In this document: positions 54,077-62,758 of the stretch, in pieces
Position numbering within the stretch: position 1 is the stretch's first letter
How the letters are laid out: the number at the start of each line of letters is the position of its first letter
Assembly: GCF_026239655.1 (NCBI RefSeq)
Contig: NZ_JAPIVO010000009.1
Location: 62,001-126,000, forward strand
Source of the DNA: Pedobacter sp. MR2016-24
GTDB lineage: Bacteria > Bacteroidota > Bacteroidia > Sphingobacteriales > Sphingobacteriaceae
Direction of reading: 5' to 3'
DNA length: 64,000 bases
Position numbers and translations under genes: made by a program
The notes under the pieces: generated by a model
Seen by the model: the letters and a program-made list of their open reading frames with translations, nothing else
Told to the model about the DNA's origin: nothing
The model's database searches: none

Positions 54077-56707
54077 ATGATAAAGGGTGTAAAGAAAATT
54101 AAATTGGAATCTGGTCTTGTCTATTCAAATATGGGAAGTCCGGGCACACTGGTGGTGGTTAAGCCAGGTAAATTTGTTTGGTTTAATGTTTTAGAATGGC
54201 TTCCGGGTACAACCGCAGAGGATAAAAAGAAGAATATAATCTGGCTTAGGCAGACGAAAGACCGTAGAATAATTATCAGTCAGATGACTACGCCAGCTAC
54301 TTATAAGTACGGCCTTAATATGGCAAGGAAACAATGTGGCAGGTTTACCTATTATCTGGAAGCAAGTCTGTCCGGTAAAAGAGATCCGTCCTTTACGGGC
54401 TTGTATGTGCGTGGTTTTTGTGAACCAAAGATCACCTCATCTAAATGGTCCACAAAACTTGGTGGCGCAGATATTTCGAATAAAAAAGATATTATCAAAT
54501 ATGGTCATGTAGTACACCTAAACTTATCTACTGAAGGTTTAAATGGGAATAGCATGATCATTGAGCTCTACAACCGTGTTTTAATGAGTTTCAATAACAA
54601 AATCTTAAAGGTTTATACGAATATAGAGTGTATTGCAGGTGAGGTAAATCTGGAATTCCAGGATTTATATTCATGGATGGTTAAGATTGATAATATCCAA
54701 ACCCATGAGGAATTTTATGTAAAGGTAAAAGATAAAGAAACAGGGAAATATATTGCCGATGCTAAAGGCGGATTTGAGCATGCGCTATATCTTAACATTA
54801 AAAATGAGGTAGTAACCACAAATTCGAATAAACCAAAAAATAATAAGCCAGTTAAGGTTGGTGTGCCTGCTTTAAATGCCAATCGGTATGAGCCATGTAA
54901 GTTTACCAAAATAGAAGTTACAGAAGTAACTAAAGTGAAAGGTGTAGCAAAGCCTGAAACGGTGATTGTTTTTGAAGATGGAAAAACAAAACTGCTCAAT
55001 CCCCATATCAGCAAGCAGCCTATTTCGAGATCGGTGTTTTTCAATTTTGATCAGTTTAATATACGTGCAGATGCAAATGGGGTACTAAGCAATATATTGC
55101 AATTTCTACTTGAACATCAGGGCTCGATTATCCATCTGGATGCACATGCTGATGATAGAGGAACAGATGACTATAATCAGGTACTATCACAGAAAAGGGC
55201 GGATATGATCAAGAAGTTCCTTGTTGATGGCGGATTAGATAGTGCAAGGATTATTCCCGTAGGCCACGGAGAGAGCCAGCTCAAAATAAAGGGCAATCAA
55301 CTTACTGAGGCACAACATCAGCAAAACAGGCGCGCGGACATATCTTTTGATTTTAATGCACATGACAGTAACAGCATTGTATATGAAACAATAGGCCCAT
55401 CGGTAAGCACAGGCAGGGATTTGATTATGGTGATCCATGGTTATGACACTAAAAAGTGTTTTACTAAAAAACACAGCGAGAAGAAGGTAATCTTAAAAAA
55501 CATAGGTCAGGCGCTGGACAAAGGCGATAAAGAAGTCATTAAGGTAGTAGACGACTCAAATACTGTTGTACAAAAAATTTATTCTGACCTGTCCAGATAT
55601 AATCCTGCACCCTTGCAGTATATCTGGCCCAGATCAACTACGCCAAATCATTTCTGGTATTATATCAATAGCTGCCGGTATTATACTAATCCCGTACGGC
55701 CAACGGTAACGGTTAAAGTTTTTCCGGATATTCAATGGACGCTGGAGTTCAAGTGGAATTTCACAGAAGCCTTTGCCTACAGTTACGGTAAGAATATGCA
55801 TCCGTACGATATTGAAACGGGTAAGAAAAAGGTGATAGGTGCGGTATTGGATGCAGAATCCGTAAAGAAAGATGGTGAAATGTCTAAGTCTTTTACCCTC
55901 GGATTACAGGCGGAGTGGGATGAAAAATCCCAGAAGGCACAGTTGGAGGATAGCTTCGGCGAGCGGATAGCTAAAGCACTGGGCGTATTTAGAACCTTGA
56001 AAAAAGCGTCTGATAAAATTGTTAAGTCGCCAGTAAACGGTGGCAAGATCTCGTTTGAAATAAAAGCACCAGTTATCGCCCTTTCCGCACAATGGTCTCT
56101 TGAACGTCCATCTAATGATTCACGCGAAATTGGCACATTGATAGAAATAGGTCTTGAGTCAAAACCGCTGTTAGAAGCTCAGGGTAAAATAAACTTGTGG
56201 AAGATTTTCAGGAGATATGGACCAGATGCGATTTGTCCGGGAGCAGGTAAGGTTCTCGAATTTATTCTGAAGCACATGGAATCAAATCTCGAAATCAACT
56301 TCCTTGTTATTTTTACCGGAAGCATTAATTTAAAAGGCAGTGTAAAGGGAAATACCATTGCACCTAAAGACACCAGTGGCGAGATTAAGGTGGAGGGTAA
56401 AATTCAGATTACTCTCGAATTTAATGCAACCGCTAAAGGCGATATTGGTTATGCGGGATTTTCAGGTGTGATAAAAACCAATGTAGATACTTCCGTTACC
56501 GGCGGCTACAAGGCCGAGTTCGACAAAAAAGGAATAAGTGGCAAGCCTATATTGAGTTTCGATGGCGTTAAAGCTAAATATGTTGCTGTAGGTACGGTGA
56601 AATGGGGATGGTTTGAACGTACATTTACAAGTGAAGGTAACTATACTATTGTGGACCCCAGTGAAGGTAAATTCGAGAGAAGTTATATTTTAGGGCCTTT
56701 CAATTAG
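54077..56707 (+). CDS. Large OmpA-domain protein, candidate T6SS cargo effector
   Basis: 876 residues, no signal peptide. Residues 1-310 form beta-rich domains of unknown type (F-V-W-F-N-V-L-E-W-L-P-G-T-T at about 32-45, and a second segment with W-M-V-K-I-D-N-I). An OmpA/MotB-like peptidoglycan-binding domain spans about 316-424 (V-F-F-N-F-D-Q-F-N-I-R-A-D, N-Q-V-L-S-Q-K-R-A-D-M-I-K-K-F-L, N-R-R-A-D-I). Residues 435-700 are unknown, opening D-L-I-M-V-I-H-G-Y-D, and a beta-strand C-terminus (about 720-876) is rich in alternating polar/nonpolar residues as in pore or barrel proteins. It follows the PAAR-like gene by 5 bp and precedes a lipoprotein gene, the usual effector-immunity order. The toxin activity is unknown. 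Confidence 0.8.
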   Translation: MIKGVKKIKLESGLVYSNMGSPGTLVVVKPGKFVWFNVLEWLPGTTAEDKKKNIIWLRQTKDRRIIISQMTTPATYKYGLNMARKQCGRFTYYLEASLSGKRDPSFTGLYVRGFCEPKITSSKWSTKLGGADISNKKDIIKYGHVVHLNLSTEGLNGNSMIIELYNRVLMSFNNKILKVYTNIECIAGEVNLEFQDLYSWMVKIDNIQTHEEFYVKVKDKETGKYIADAKGGFEHALYLNIKNEVVTTNSNKPKNNKPVKVGVPALNANRYEPCKFTKIEVTEVTKVKGVAKPETVIVFEDGKTKLLNPHISKQPISRSVFFNFDQFNIRADANGVLSNILQFLLEHQGSIIHLDAHADDRGTDDYNQVLSQKRADMIKKFLVDGGLDSARIIPVGHGESQLKIKGNQLTEAQHQQNRRADISFDFNAHDSNSIVYETIGPSVSTGRDLIMVIHGYDTKKCFTKKHSEKKVILKNIGQALDKGDKEVIKVVDDSNTVVQKIYSDLSRYNPAPLQYIWPRSTTPNHFWYYINSCRYYTNPVRPTVTVKVFPDIQWTLEFKWNFTEAFAYSYGKNMHPYDIETGKKKVIGAVLDAESVKKDGEMSKSFTLGLQAEWDEKSQKAQLEDSFGERIAKALGVFRTLKKASDKIVKSPVNGGKISFEIKAPVIALSAQWSLERPSNDSREIGTLIEIGLESKPLLEAQGKINLWKIFRRYGPDAICPGAGKVLEFILKHMESNLEINFLVIFTGSINLKGSVKGNTIAPKDTSGEIKVEGKIQITLEFNATAKGDIGYAGFSGVIKTNVDTSVTGGYKAEFDKKGISGKPILSFDGVKAKYVAVGTVKWGWFERTFTSEGNYTIVDPSEGKFERSYILGPFN

Positions 56708-56730
56708 GAATAAATAACAAAAAAAAGAAG

Positions 56731-57429
56731 ATGAAGAAGAATGTATTAGTTTTATTAGCAATATCTACACTAATGAGTTGCAGCGGACAGTCTCTGGACC
56801 TGTCTAAAATTGATTTTAGCAAACCCGCGGCTGATTATCTGGGTAAATTAGAATTGAGCGATGTTAAAACACAAAAGGGACATTGGGAACTAACAGGGAC
56901 CGATGAAGATGATGAACCAGTTTTGAAAGATAATGGTGAGACCAGTAAGGTATATAGTTTCAATGATGCATCAGATATGGCTAAATTAAACTTTAGTGGG
57001 CATGCTTTTGACAATGCTGTTGGTGGTAGAATAGTTGAATATAAGGGAAAATTAGTATTCTATAGTTTTTATTTGGATAAACGGAAGACTTTTGATGTGC
57101 TGAACAACTTAAAAGAGCTATTGGGAAAGCCTTCTGGGTATGTGCAGGATACAATCTCTGTATCCAATACGGCAGTGTCATTGCTGAAAAAAGGATTGCC
57201 TGCTGCCGATGTAAAAGTGGTGAAGGATGAAATGGGTGAACAATTTGTTTATCCGGAACAATTTATCTGGAAAAAGGACAATGTGATTTATCAGTATACG
57301 TTGGTGGACGGTACTACGGTAATCGAAGGTAAAATTGTCGCAATTGAGGTCAATGCATTTAAAGACAGGATTATTTTTGGTTATCATCTGCCAGATGAAA
57401 ATCCAGTGCTTTCACCCTATATTAAATAA
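56731..57429 (+). CDS. Lipoprotein, candidate immunity protein for the OmpA-domain protein
   Basis: 232 residues with lipobox L-M-S-C and lipidated Cys17. The mature part has beta-strand pairs (G-H-W-E-L-T-G-T-D-E-D-D-E, I-V-E-Y-K-G-K-L-V-F-Y-S-F-Y-L-D) and no recognised domain. Periplasmic anchoring and its place 23 bp after the large OmpA-domain gene suggest self-protection against that protein. No direct proof. Confidence 0.7.
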   Translation: MKKNVLVLLAISTLMSCSGQSLDLSKIDFSKPAADYLGKLELSDVKTQKGHWELTGTDEDDEPVLKDNGETSKVYSFNDASDMAKLNFSGHAFDNAVGGRIVEYKGKLVFYSFYLDKRKTFDVLNNLKELLGKPSGYVQDTISVSNTAVSLLKKGLPAADVKVVKDEMGEQFVYPEQFIWKKDNVIYQYTLVDGTTVIEGKIVAIEVNAFKDRIIFGYHLPDENPVLSPYIK

Positions 57430-57468
57430 CGCTGATATTCAAAAATGATTTAAAAGTCAATTAATGTA

Positions 57469-58254
57469 ATGATAAATAATTTCAAAGAACCTTATTATGT
57501 CGTGGACTTTAATGCATCTATATGCAATTTTGAAGTCCTGATAAATGATATGCCATCTTTTATAAATAACAAAGGGATGTCAATTTCATCTCATGTGCCT
57601 ATAAATCATTTGATCTGCAGTAGTGGAAAACAAAGTATTCAAATCAGGGTATTGCCATTGGCTGGCGAAACTACTTTACGCAAAGATAGTTTTCTGAAAA
57701 TTAAAGTGCAGTTCTTTGATGCCATAGGGAGTCCGGAAACAATGAGTCCGGTTCTTCGCTGGGAAACCCCGGATTTAACCGAAAAACTGCTTCCGACGGT
57801 AATACATCAGGAGGTTTTTACTGCTGAAGTTCCATATCGCCAAGTCGGCTGGCATCAGTCTGAAGCAATAGAGGACAATGAAATTCAGGTGAACGCGGCA
57901 GTTAATTTTTACAAAAAGATGTATACTCTAGTTCGTGATGGGAAAAATGATGAATTTCTCCAGTTGCTTTCTGTAAGGTTGCATGATATAGATGAGGCAA
58001 CCTATATCAATGGTGCTGATAATGTGAAGGAATGGTATGAGCTGATCGGTAAATTAAAGGGAGATGGCTACATTTTATCAGATTTCCCCGAAGAGACGAG
58101 ATCGGTTTTATATGGGAATAAAAAGGTATTGAATATTACAAGGATGAATGGTACGCCAATATTGAATTTCGTAAATAAAGAGAAAGATACTTTTAATTTT
58201 CCTTTTTTAATCCATAAGGTGTTAGGCCATAACAGTTACACGATCATTCGCTAG
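57469..58254 (+). CDS. Unknown cytoplasmic protein closing the VgrG island
   Basis: 261 residues, no signal peptide. N-terminal half is beta-rich (Y-Y-V-V-D-F-N-A-S-I-C-N-F-E-V-L-I-N-D-M-P-S), with an I-Q-I-R-V-L-P-L strand; the second half is helical with N-A-A-V-N-F-Y-K-K-M-Y and D-N-V-K-E-W-Y-E-L-I-G-K-L. I do not recognise it. It follows the lipoprotein after 39 bp, so it could be an adaptor or a second immunity protein. It converges on the GH130 gene with 27 bp between stops. Confidence 0.7.
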   Translation: MINNFKEPYYVVDFNASICNFEVLINDMPSFINNKGMSISSHVPINHLICSSGKQSIQIRVLPLAGETTLRKDSFLKIKVQFFDAIGSPETMSPVLRWETPDLTEKLLPTVIHQEVFTAEVPYRQVGWHQSEAIEDNEIQVNAAVNFYKKMYTLVRDGKNDEFLQLLSVRLHDIDEATYINGADNVKEWYELIGKLKGDGYILSDFPEETRSVLYGNKKVLNITRMNGTPILNFVNKEKDTFNFPFLIHKVLGHNSYTIIR

Positions 58255-58281
58255 TATTTCATTACGAAAATAGGGTAGGTA

Positions 58282-59397
58282 TTAGCGCTGCGGATCGAAG
58301 ATAGCGACTGCCGTTCTGGAGTCTGCACACCCGTAATACATATACCATTTTCCTCTAAAATAAGTTAGTCCTTCCATGAAAACTGTCCCTGCTTTGTATT
58401 GTCCACTTTTTTCAAAGGGTTCTGTAGGATAAAAAAAAGGTTTATCCAGGCGCGTGATAAATTTCAGCGGATCTTTTGCATCAAAAAGCGCCTGACCACC
58501 GCAGTAAGCTCCGGATGGATATGCCATGTCTCCCATGGATCCTTCTTTGTTTTTTCCGTTATACAGCAATACTATTCCTTTATCGGTAAGCACAGCTGGT
58601 GGACCGCATTCAGTAAGTTCGCTGTCAAAATACCCTGCACGCGGGGCGAACAGGATTTTTAAATTTTGTTGTTCATCCTCTACAGGCGACCAGTTAATTA
58701 AGTCTTCAGATGTTGCTCCGCAAACGCCGGCTTCGCCCCAGTACATAAAGTATTTACCATTAATTTTGGTAATTACTTGTTTTCCGTCTTTCAAACTAGT
58801 TAAGATTGCAGCCGACTTAGACCATATATCTGCATATTTTCCATTATATGCCTTTTGAAAAATAGGACCGTGTTTTTTCCAGTTTATAAGATTTTTGGAT
58901 GTTGCTACACCCAGTCTGGCATTTTTTCTATTCCATTGTGTGTAGAACATCACGTAAGTTCCATCTTCAGTAACCGCAATTCTTGGGTCTTCGCAGCCTC
59001 CAGGCCATTCCATTTTCTTCTGATTATCTTCTGCGGGATAGAATACAGGTCTTTTTTTTCTTTTGAAAATTAAGCCGTCAGTACTTTCCGCATAGCCGAG
59101 TCTCGATGTCCTGAAGCCGATGCCTACTCCGGATTTGTCTTCCGCGCGATATAAGACAACGATTTTCCCTTTATAAATGGTTGAGGCCGGGTTGAAGGTG
59201 TCATTCGATTCCCAGTAAACGTTTGTCTTTTTTAGTGGATCAAAAAAGAATGTTGTGCTATCCGGAGAGATGATTGGATTAACAGTTGCCGGACGTATGA
59301 AATTACCAAATGCCCATGATGGCAGTGCTGTCTTCTCTTGTGACTGTGTATGCTGCAGGAGAGTAAATAGCAGGAGCAGAGATATAATTCTTTTCAT
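58282..59397 (-). CDS. Secreted GH130-family mannoside enzyme
   Basis: 371 residues, signal peptide 1-19 (T-Q-S-Q). Five-bladed beta-propeller of GH130: R-A-E-D-K-S-G-V-G-I-G-F-R-T-S-R-L-G-Y-A, then the signature W-P-G-G-C-E-D-P-R-I-A-V (about 130) and Y-V-M-F-Y-T-Q-W, G-V-A-T-S-K-N-L-I-N-W and T-E-C-G-P-P-A-V-L. GH130 enzymes are beta-mannoside phosphorylases or, often when secreted, beta-1,2- or 1,4-mannosidases. Export away from intracellular phosphate favours hydrolysis but does not prove it. It has no operon partner here. Confidence 0.87.
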   Translation of the reverse strand: MKRIISLLLLFTLLQHTQSQEKTALPSWAFGNFIRPATVNPIISPDSTTFFFDPLKKTNVYWESNDTFNPASTIYKGKIVVLYRAEDKSGVGIGFRTSRLGYAESTDGLIFKRKKRPVFYPAEDNQKKMEWPGGCEDPRIAVTEDGTYVMFYTQWNRKNARLGVATSKNLINWKKHGPIFQKAYNGKYADIWSKSAAILTSLKDGKQVITKINGKYFMYWGEAGVCGATSEDLINWSPVEDEQQNLKILFAPRAGYFDSELTECGPPAVLTDKGIVLLYNGKNKEGSMGDMAYPSGAYCGGQALFDAKDPLKFITRLDKPFFYPTEPFEKSGQYKAGTVFMEGLTYFRGKWYMYYGCADSRTAVAIFDPQR

Positions 59398-59459
59398 TAT
59401 CAGGGAAATTATAAATGAATATACCTGATTTATTGATTATAACTAAAGAATCAGTGTAA

Positions 59460-59813
59460 TTAATCGTGGTTATACACTGTCACAATACGCTGGAATATTT
59501 CACCCTCATGTCTGATCACAATAGTAAAATCGTAATGATCATATTTTACCTCTTTCAGGAAATCGATCAGCACGGGTTTTAAAAAGTCGATAAATTTTAA
59601 GCTGTATTCTTCAAAACTGCCATGTATAAACTTCATCCTGTAAGGTTCCTTAAATTCGTAGAAATTGAAGATGATCGCAGCGTCTGTATTGTCTACAAAT
59701 TTGGTCTTACTCGGAATATTGAAGTTAAGATTTGGATTAAGCTTGATGTAAGTTACAATCTTATGCTGCAATAATTCGATTACATCACTGTAGTCTATTG
59801 TACGTGTAAGCAT
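59460..59813 (-). CDS. Small hypothetical protein
   Basis: 117 residues, cytosolic, mixed alpha/beta, rich in Tyr, Phe and Asp: V-I-E-L-L-Q-H-K-I-V-T-Y-I-K near the start and H-Y-D-F-T-I-V-I-R-H-E-G-E-I near the end. No family recognised. Codon use fits the neighbours. It is separated by 62 bp from the GH130 gene on the same strand and by 155 bp from the divergent lipoprotein gene. Confidence 0.65.
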   Translation of the reverse strand: MLTRTIDYSDVIELLQHKIVTYIKLNPNLNFNIPSKTKFVDNTDAAIIFNFYEFKEPYRMKFIHGSFEEYSLKFIDFLKPVLIDFLKEVKYDHYDFTIVIRHEGEIFQRIVTVYNHD

Positions 59814-59968
59814 ATAAAGGTTTTTAATAGAACAATTATACTAAAAAAATTAGTATACTAAGAACATTCCTGTTTTTTTTCTGCAATTGCTCCTAAAGAT
59901 ATAATGCTAGTTCTTTTATTTTATTGGTAAATTGTAGCACAAATCTGTTTCAATACGTTTAGCTATAC

Positions 59969-60274
59969 ATGAAGAAAATAATGTTCATGCTGATCTTAGC
60001 ATCAGTAATTATCAGTTGTAAAACAGTAAAACCTGCTGCTGATAAAAATGCCGTTACTTTAGACGGCAAAATCGAAAAAATAGAGATGTCTACCTTCCAG
60101 TACGGTACACACCTTTTGAAAAAAGATGGCAAGTCTTATGCTTTGAGAACTTCAACTATAAAACTGGATAATTTCACCAACAAAGATGTTATTGTGAAAG
60201 GTGTTAAAGTTGAAGGTTATCCGCTTGAGAATGGTCCGGAATTGATTGATGTAAAAGGGATTACGGTGAAGTAG
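59969..60274 (+). CDS. Small lipoprotein
   Basis: 101 residues, lipobox V-I-I-S-C with lipidated Cys17. The remaining 84 residues look like a single small OB- or barrel-like domain (V-T-L-D-G-K-I-E-K-I-E-M-S-T-F-Q-Y-G-T-H, Y-A-L-R-T-S-T-I-K-L-D, N-K-D-V-I-V-K-G-V-K-V-E-G), with the G-x-I-x-x-I and V-x-V-x-G pattern of small envelope lipoproteins. Function unknown. Confidence 0.75.
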   Translation: MKKIMFMLILASVIISCKTVKPAADKNAVTLDGKIEKIEMSTFQYGTHLLKKDGKSYALRTSTIKLDNFTNKDVIVKGVKVEGYPLENGPELIDVKGITVK

Positions 60275-60352
60275 ATGAGGGCGGTGGCATTAACACATTA
60301 TTATCCTTCTGTTAAATGATTTCCTGTGATTACAGCTGGGAAAAGCTTTGCC

Positions 60353-60432
60353 TATATTTGTCTTGATTAAGAAGTTAATTAAAGTAGAACGCTGATCTGG
60401 CGGCACGCTGAAGGTTCGATTCCTTCCTCTAC
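60353..60432 (+). ncRNA. Promoter with downstream tRNA-like leader element
   Basis: TATATTTG (60353-60360) is an exact -7 box. Downstream, 60384-60432 folds like a shortened tRNA: GTAGA (60384-60388) pairs with TCTAC (60428-60432), and a perfect T-arm is formed by GAAGG (60410-60414), loop TTCGATT, CCTTC (60422-60426), with the loop fitting the TTCRANY consensus. The whole is only 49 nt and lacks proper D and anticodon arms. It could be a decayed tRNA or a leader structure for the small gene that starts 20 nt later. Confidence 0.4.
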
Positions 60433-60451
60433 ATCTAAAGCGCTAACAATT

Positions 60452-60610
60452 ATGGAACTGAATTATTCAATCCTGGCGATTGTTCTGCTAGTTGTAATTA
60501 TCCTTTTTATCTTATTTATCAGAAGGAACAGAAGAGATAAGAAGAATATGGAAAAGGATCTCAGCACAGGAGAAGTAAAACCTGAACAACACGATAGGGG
60601 CAGCATTTAG
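60452..60610 (+). CDS. 52-residue single-span membrane protein
   Basis: A short gene: ATG at 60452, stop TAG at 60608. One membrane helix (about 7-24, mostly I, L, V) is followed by the positive cluster R-R-N-R-R-D-K-K, so the tail should stay in the cytoplasm, and then a charged tail ending D-R-G-S-I. The positive-inside pattern and codon use support a real small protein; no family recognised. It has its own -7 promoter and a tRNA-like structure in its leader. Confidence 0.6.
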   Translation: MELNYSILAIVLLVVIILFILFIRRNRRDKKNMEKDLSTGEVKPEQHDRGSI

Positions 60611-60700
60611 CTTTATTGATTCCTTAAATTGGTCTTTTTGACATGCCTGTTACTATTTCGATTTGAATTACCTATTATTCTTAATAGATTCAGATCGAAT

Positions 60701-62758
60701 ATGAAATACCCTGAAACTAAGCAGACAGATATAAAAGATAACTACTTTGGAACGATCATAAAGGATCCATACCGTTGGCTCGAAGACGATGAATCGTCTG
60801 AAACCGGAGCATGGGTTGATGCACAAAATAAGGTTACACAAGCTTATCTGGAACAGATTCCATTTCGCCAGCACATTAGAGACCGCATTACCACCCTGCT
60901 GAATTATGAGAAGTTTTCAGAACCATTTAAAGAAGGGAAATATACTTATTTCTACAAAAATACAGGACTTCAGAATCAAAGCGTGCTGTACCGTCAGCAA
61001 CTAAACGAGGAACCTGAAATATTCCTCGATCCGAATACTTTTTCTAAAGATGCTACAACATCACTTGCGGGGATCAGGTTTTCAAAAGATGGAAGTCTGG
61101 TGGCCTATCAGACTTCTGCTGGTGGATCTGACTGGACCGATGTGGTGGTGATGGATGCCATTACGAAAGAGGTTATCGGTAGCCAGCTAAGTGATGTTAA
61201 ATTTTCTGACCTTTCTTGGCGCGGGAATGATGGTTTTTATTATAGCACCTACGATAAACCCTTAGCAGGTAGTCAGTTATCTGGCAAAACAGAGCATCAT
61301 AAATTATACTATCATCAACTTGGAACCCTGCAGACGGACGATCAGCTTGTTTTTGGTGGAGAACACAAGCCGAGAAGATATATTGGGGCCGATGTTACAG
61401 AAGATGAACGTTACCTTGTGATTACCGCTGCAAACTCAACTTCTGGTAATGAGTTATACCTGAAAGATCTTTCAATAGCAGATGCTCCGATCATTACTTT
61501 AGTTGATAATTTCGATCAGAACCATTCAGTAATCTACAATGTAGGAAGCAAGTTATATATTCATACAGATCTTAATGCACCCAATGGTTGTGTAGTAACT
61601 GCAAATGAGGAGGGGGCGACGCCTCAACACTGGCAGGTACTGATACCTGAAACAGTACATGTTTTAAGTTCTTCAACTGGCGGTGGAAAGCTATTTGCCA
61701 ATTATATTAAAGATGCTGTTTCTGTGGTGGTACAGTACGATATGGATGGATTGAAAGAGTATGAAATCACATTGCCTGGCCTGGGTACGGCGAGAGGTTT
61801 CCACAGTAAAAGTTTTGAAAAGGAGCTTTTTTATACATTTACGTCTTACATTTATCCAGCTACAATTTTTAACTATTCTGTAGTTACGGGAAAGTCAGAA
61901 ATGTACAGGAAATCGGGAGTAGATTTTGATTCCTCCGACTATGAATCAGAACGGATCTTTTTTACATCAAAAGATGGAACACAGGTTCCCATGATTATTA
62001 CCTGCAAAAAGGGATTGAAAAAGGACGGCAATAATCCTGCGGTTATTTACGGTTATGGTGGATTTAATGTGAGTTTAACACCAGCATTCAGTACTTCTGT
62101 AGTTGCGCTTCTTGAGCAGGGAGGAATTTATGCAGTGCCTAATCTTAGAGGTGGTGGGGAATATGGAGAAAAATGGCATCATGCGGGTACGAAAATGCAG
62201 AAGCAGAACGTATTTGATGATTTTATCGCCGGTGCAGAATATTTAATTACAAATGGATATACATCCAGCAATTACCTTGCAGCTATGGGTGGATCAAATG
62301 GAGGCTTGCTGGTTGCTGCTACAATTGCACAGCGGCCTGATCTATTTAAGGTAGCTTTCCCTGCAGTAGGTGTTTTAGATATGTTGCGTTACCATCAGTT
62401 CACGGCAGGAGCAGGATGGAGCTTTGACTACGGCACAGCAGAAGATTCAAAAGAGATGTTTGAGTATTTACTTGCTTATTCACCATTACATGCATTGAAA
62501 GCTGGTGTTGCTTATCCAGCTACATTAATCACTACTGCTGATCACGATGACCGGGTTGTACCCGCACATTCGTTCAAATTCGCAGCACAGCTACAGCGGT
62601 TACATGGAGGAGTATCTCCTGTACTCATCAGGATTGAAAAAAATGCCGGTCATGGTGCCGGTAAACCGACAGATAAAGCAATTGAAGAAATCGCTGATAA
62701 GTGGGCATTTCTATTTTATAATATGGGACATAGTCTAAAAATGAAAAATGATGAATAG
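60701..62758 (+). CDS. Prolyl oligopeptidase (S9A)
   Basis: 685 residues from the ATG at 60701 (MKYPETKQT). An open frame extends back to 60629 but those 24 residues would be an odd hydrophobic leader; the chosen start fits the cytosolic family. It cuts short peptides after proline. A seven-bladed propeller (about 70-400) covers the alpha/beta-hydrolase domain with S532 in G-G-S-N-G-G, the acid in A-D-H-D-D-R-V-V-P and H651 in A-G-H-G-A-G. G-G-F-N-V-S and R-G-G-G-E-Y-G-E-K-W-H are typical. The next gene overlaps by 11 bp. Confidence 0.93.
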   Translation: MKYPETKQTDIKDNYFGTIIKDPYRWLEDDESSETGAWVDAQNKVTQAYLEQIPFRQHIRDRITTLLNYEKFSEPFKEGKYTYFYKNTGLQNQSVLYRQQLNEEPEIFLDPNTFSKDATTSLAGIRFSKDGSLVAYQTSAGGSDWTDVVVMDAITKEVIGSQLSDVKFSDLSWRGNDGFYYSTYDKPLAGSQLSGKTEHHKLYYHQLGTLQTDDQLVFGGEHKPRRYIGADVTEDERYLVITAANSTSGNELYLKDLSIADAPIITLVDNFDQNHSVIYNVGSKLYIHTDLNAPNGCVVTANEEGATPQHWQVLIPETVHVLSSSTGGGKLFANYIKDAVSVVVQYDMDGLKEYEITLPGLGTARGFHSKSFEKELFYTFTSYIYPATIFNYSVVTGKSEMYRKSGVDFDSSDYESERIFFTSKDGTQVPMIITCKKGLKKDGNNPAVIYGYGGFNVSLTPAFSTSVVALLEQGGIYAVPNLRGGGEYGEKWHHAGTKMQKQNVFDDFIAGAEYLITNGYTSSNYLAAMGGSNGGLLVAATIAQRPDLFKVAFPAVGVLDMLRYHQFTAGAGWSFDYGTAEDSKEMFEYLLAYSPLHALKAGVAYPATLITTADHDDRVVPAHSFKFAAQLQRLHGGVSPVLIRIEKNAGHGAGKPTDKAIEEIADKWAFLFYNMGHSLKMKNDE

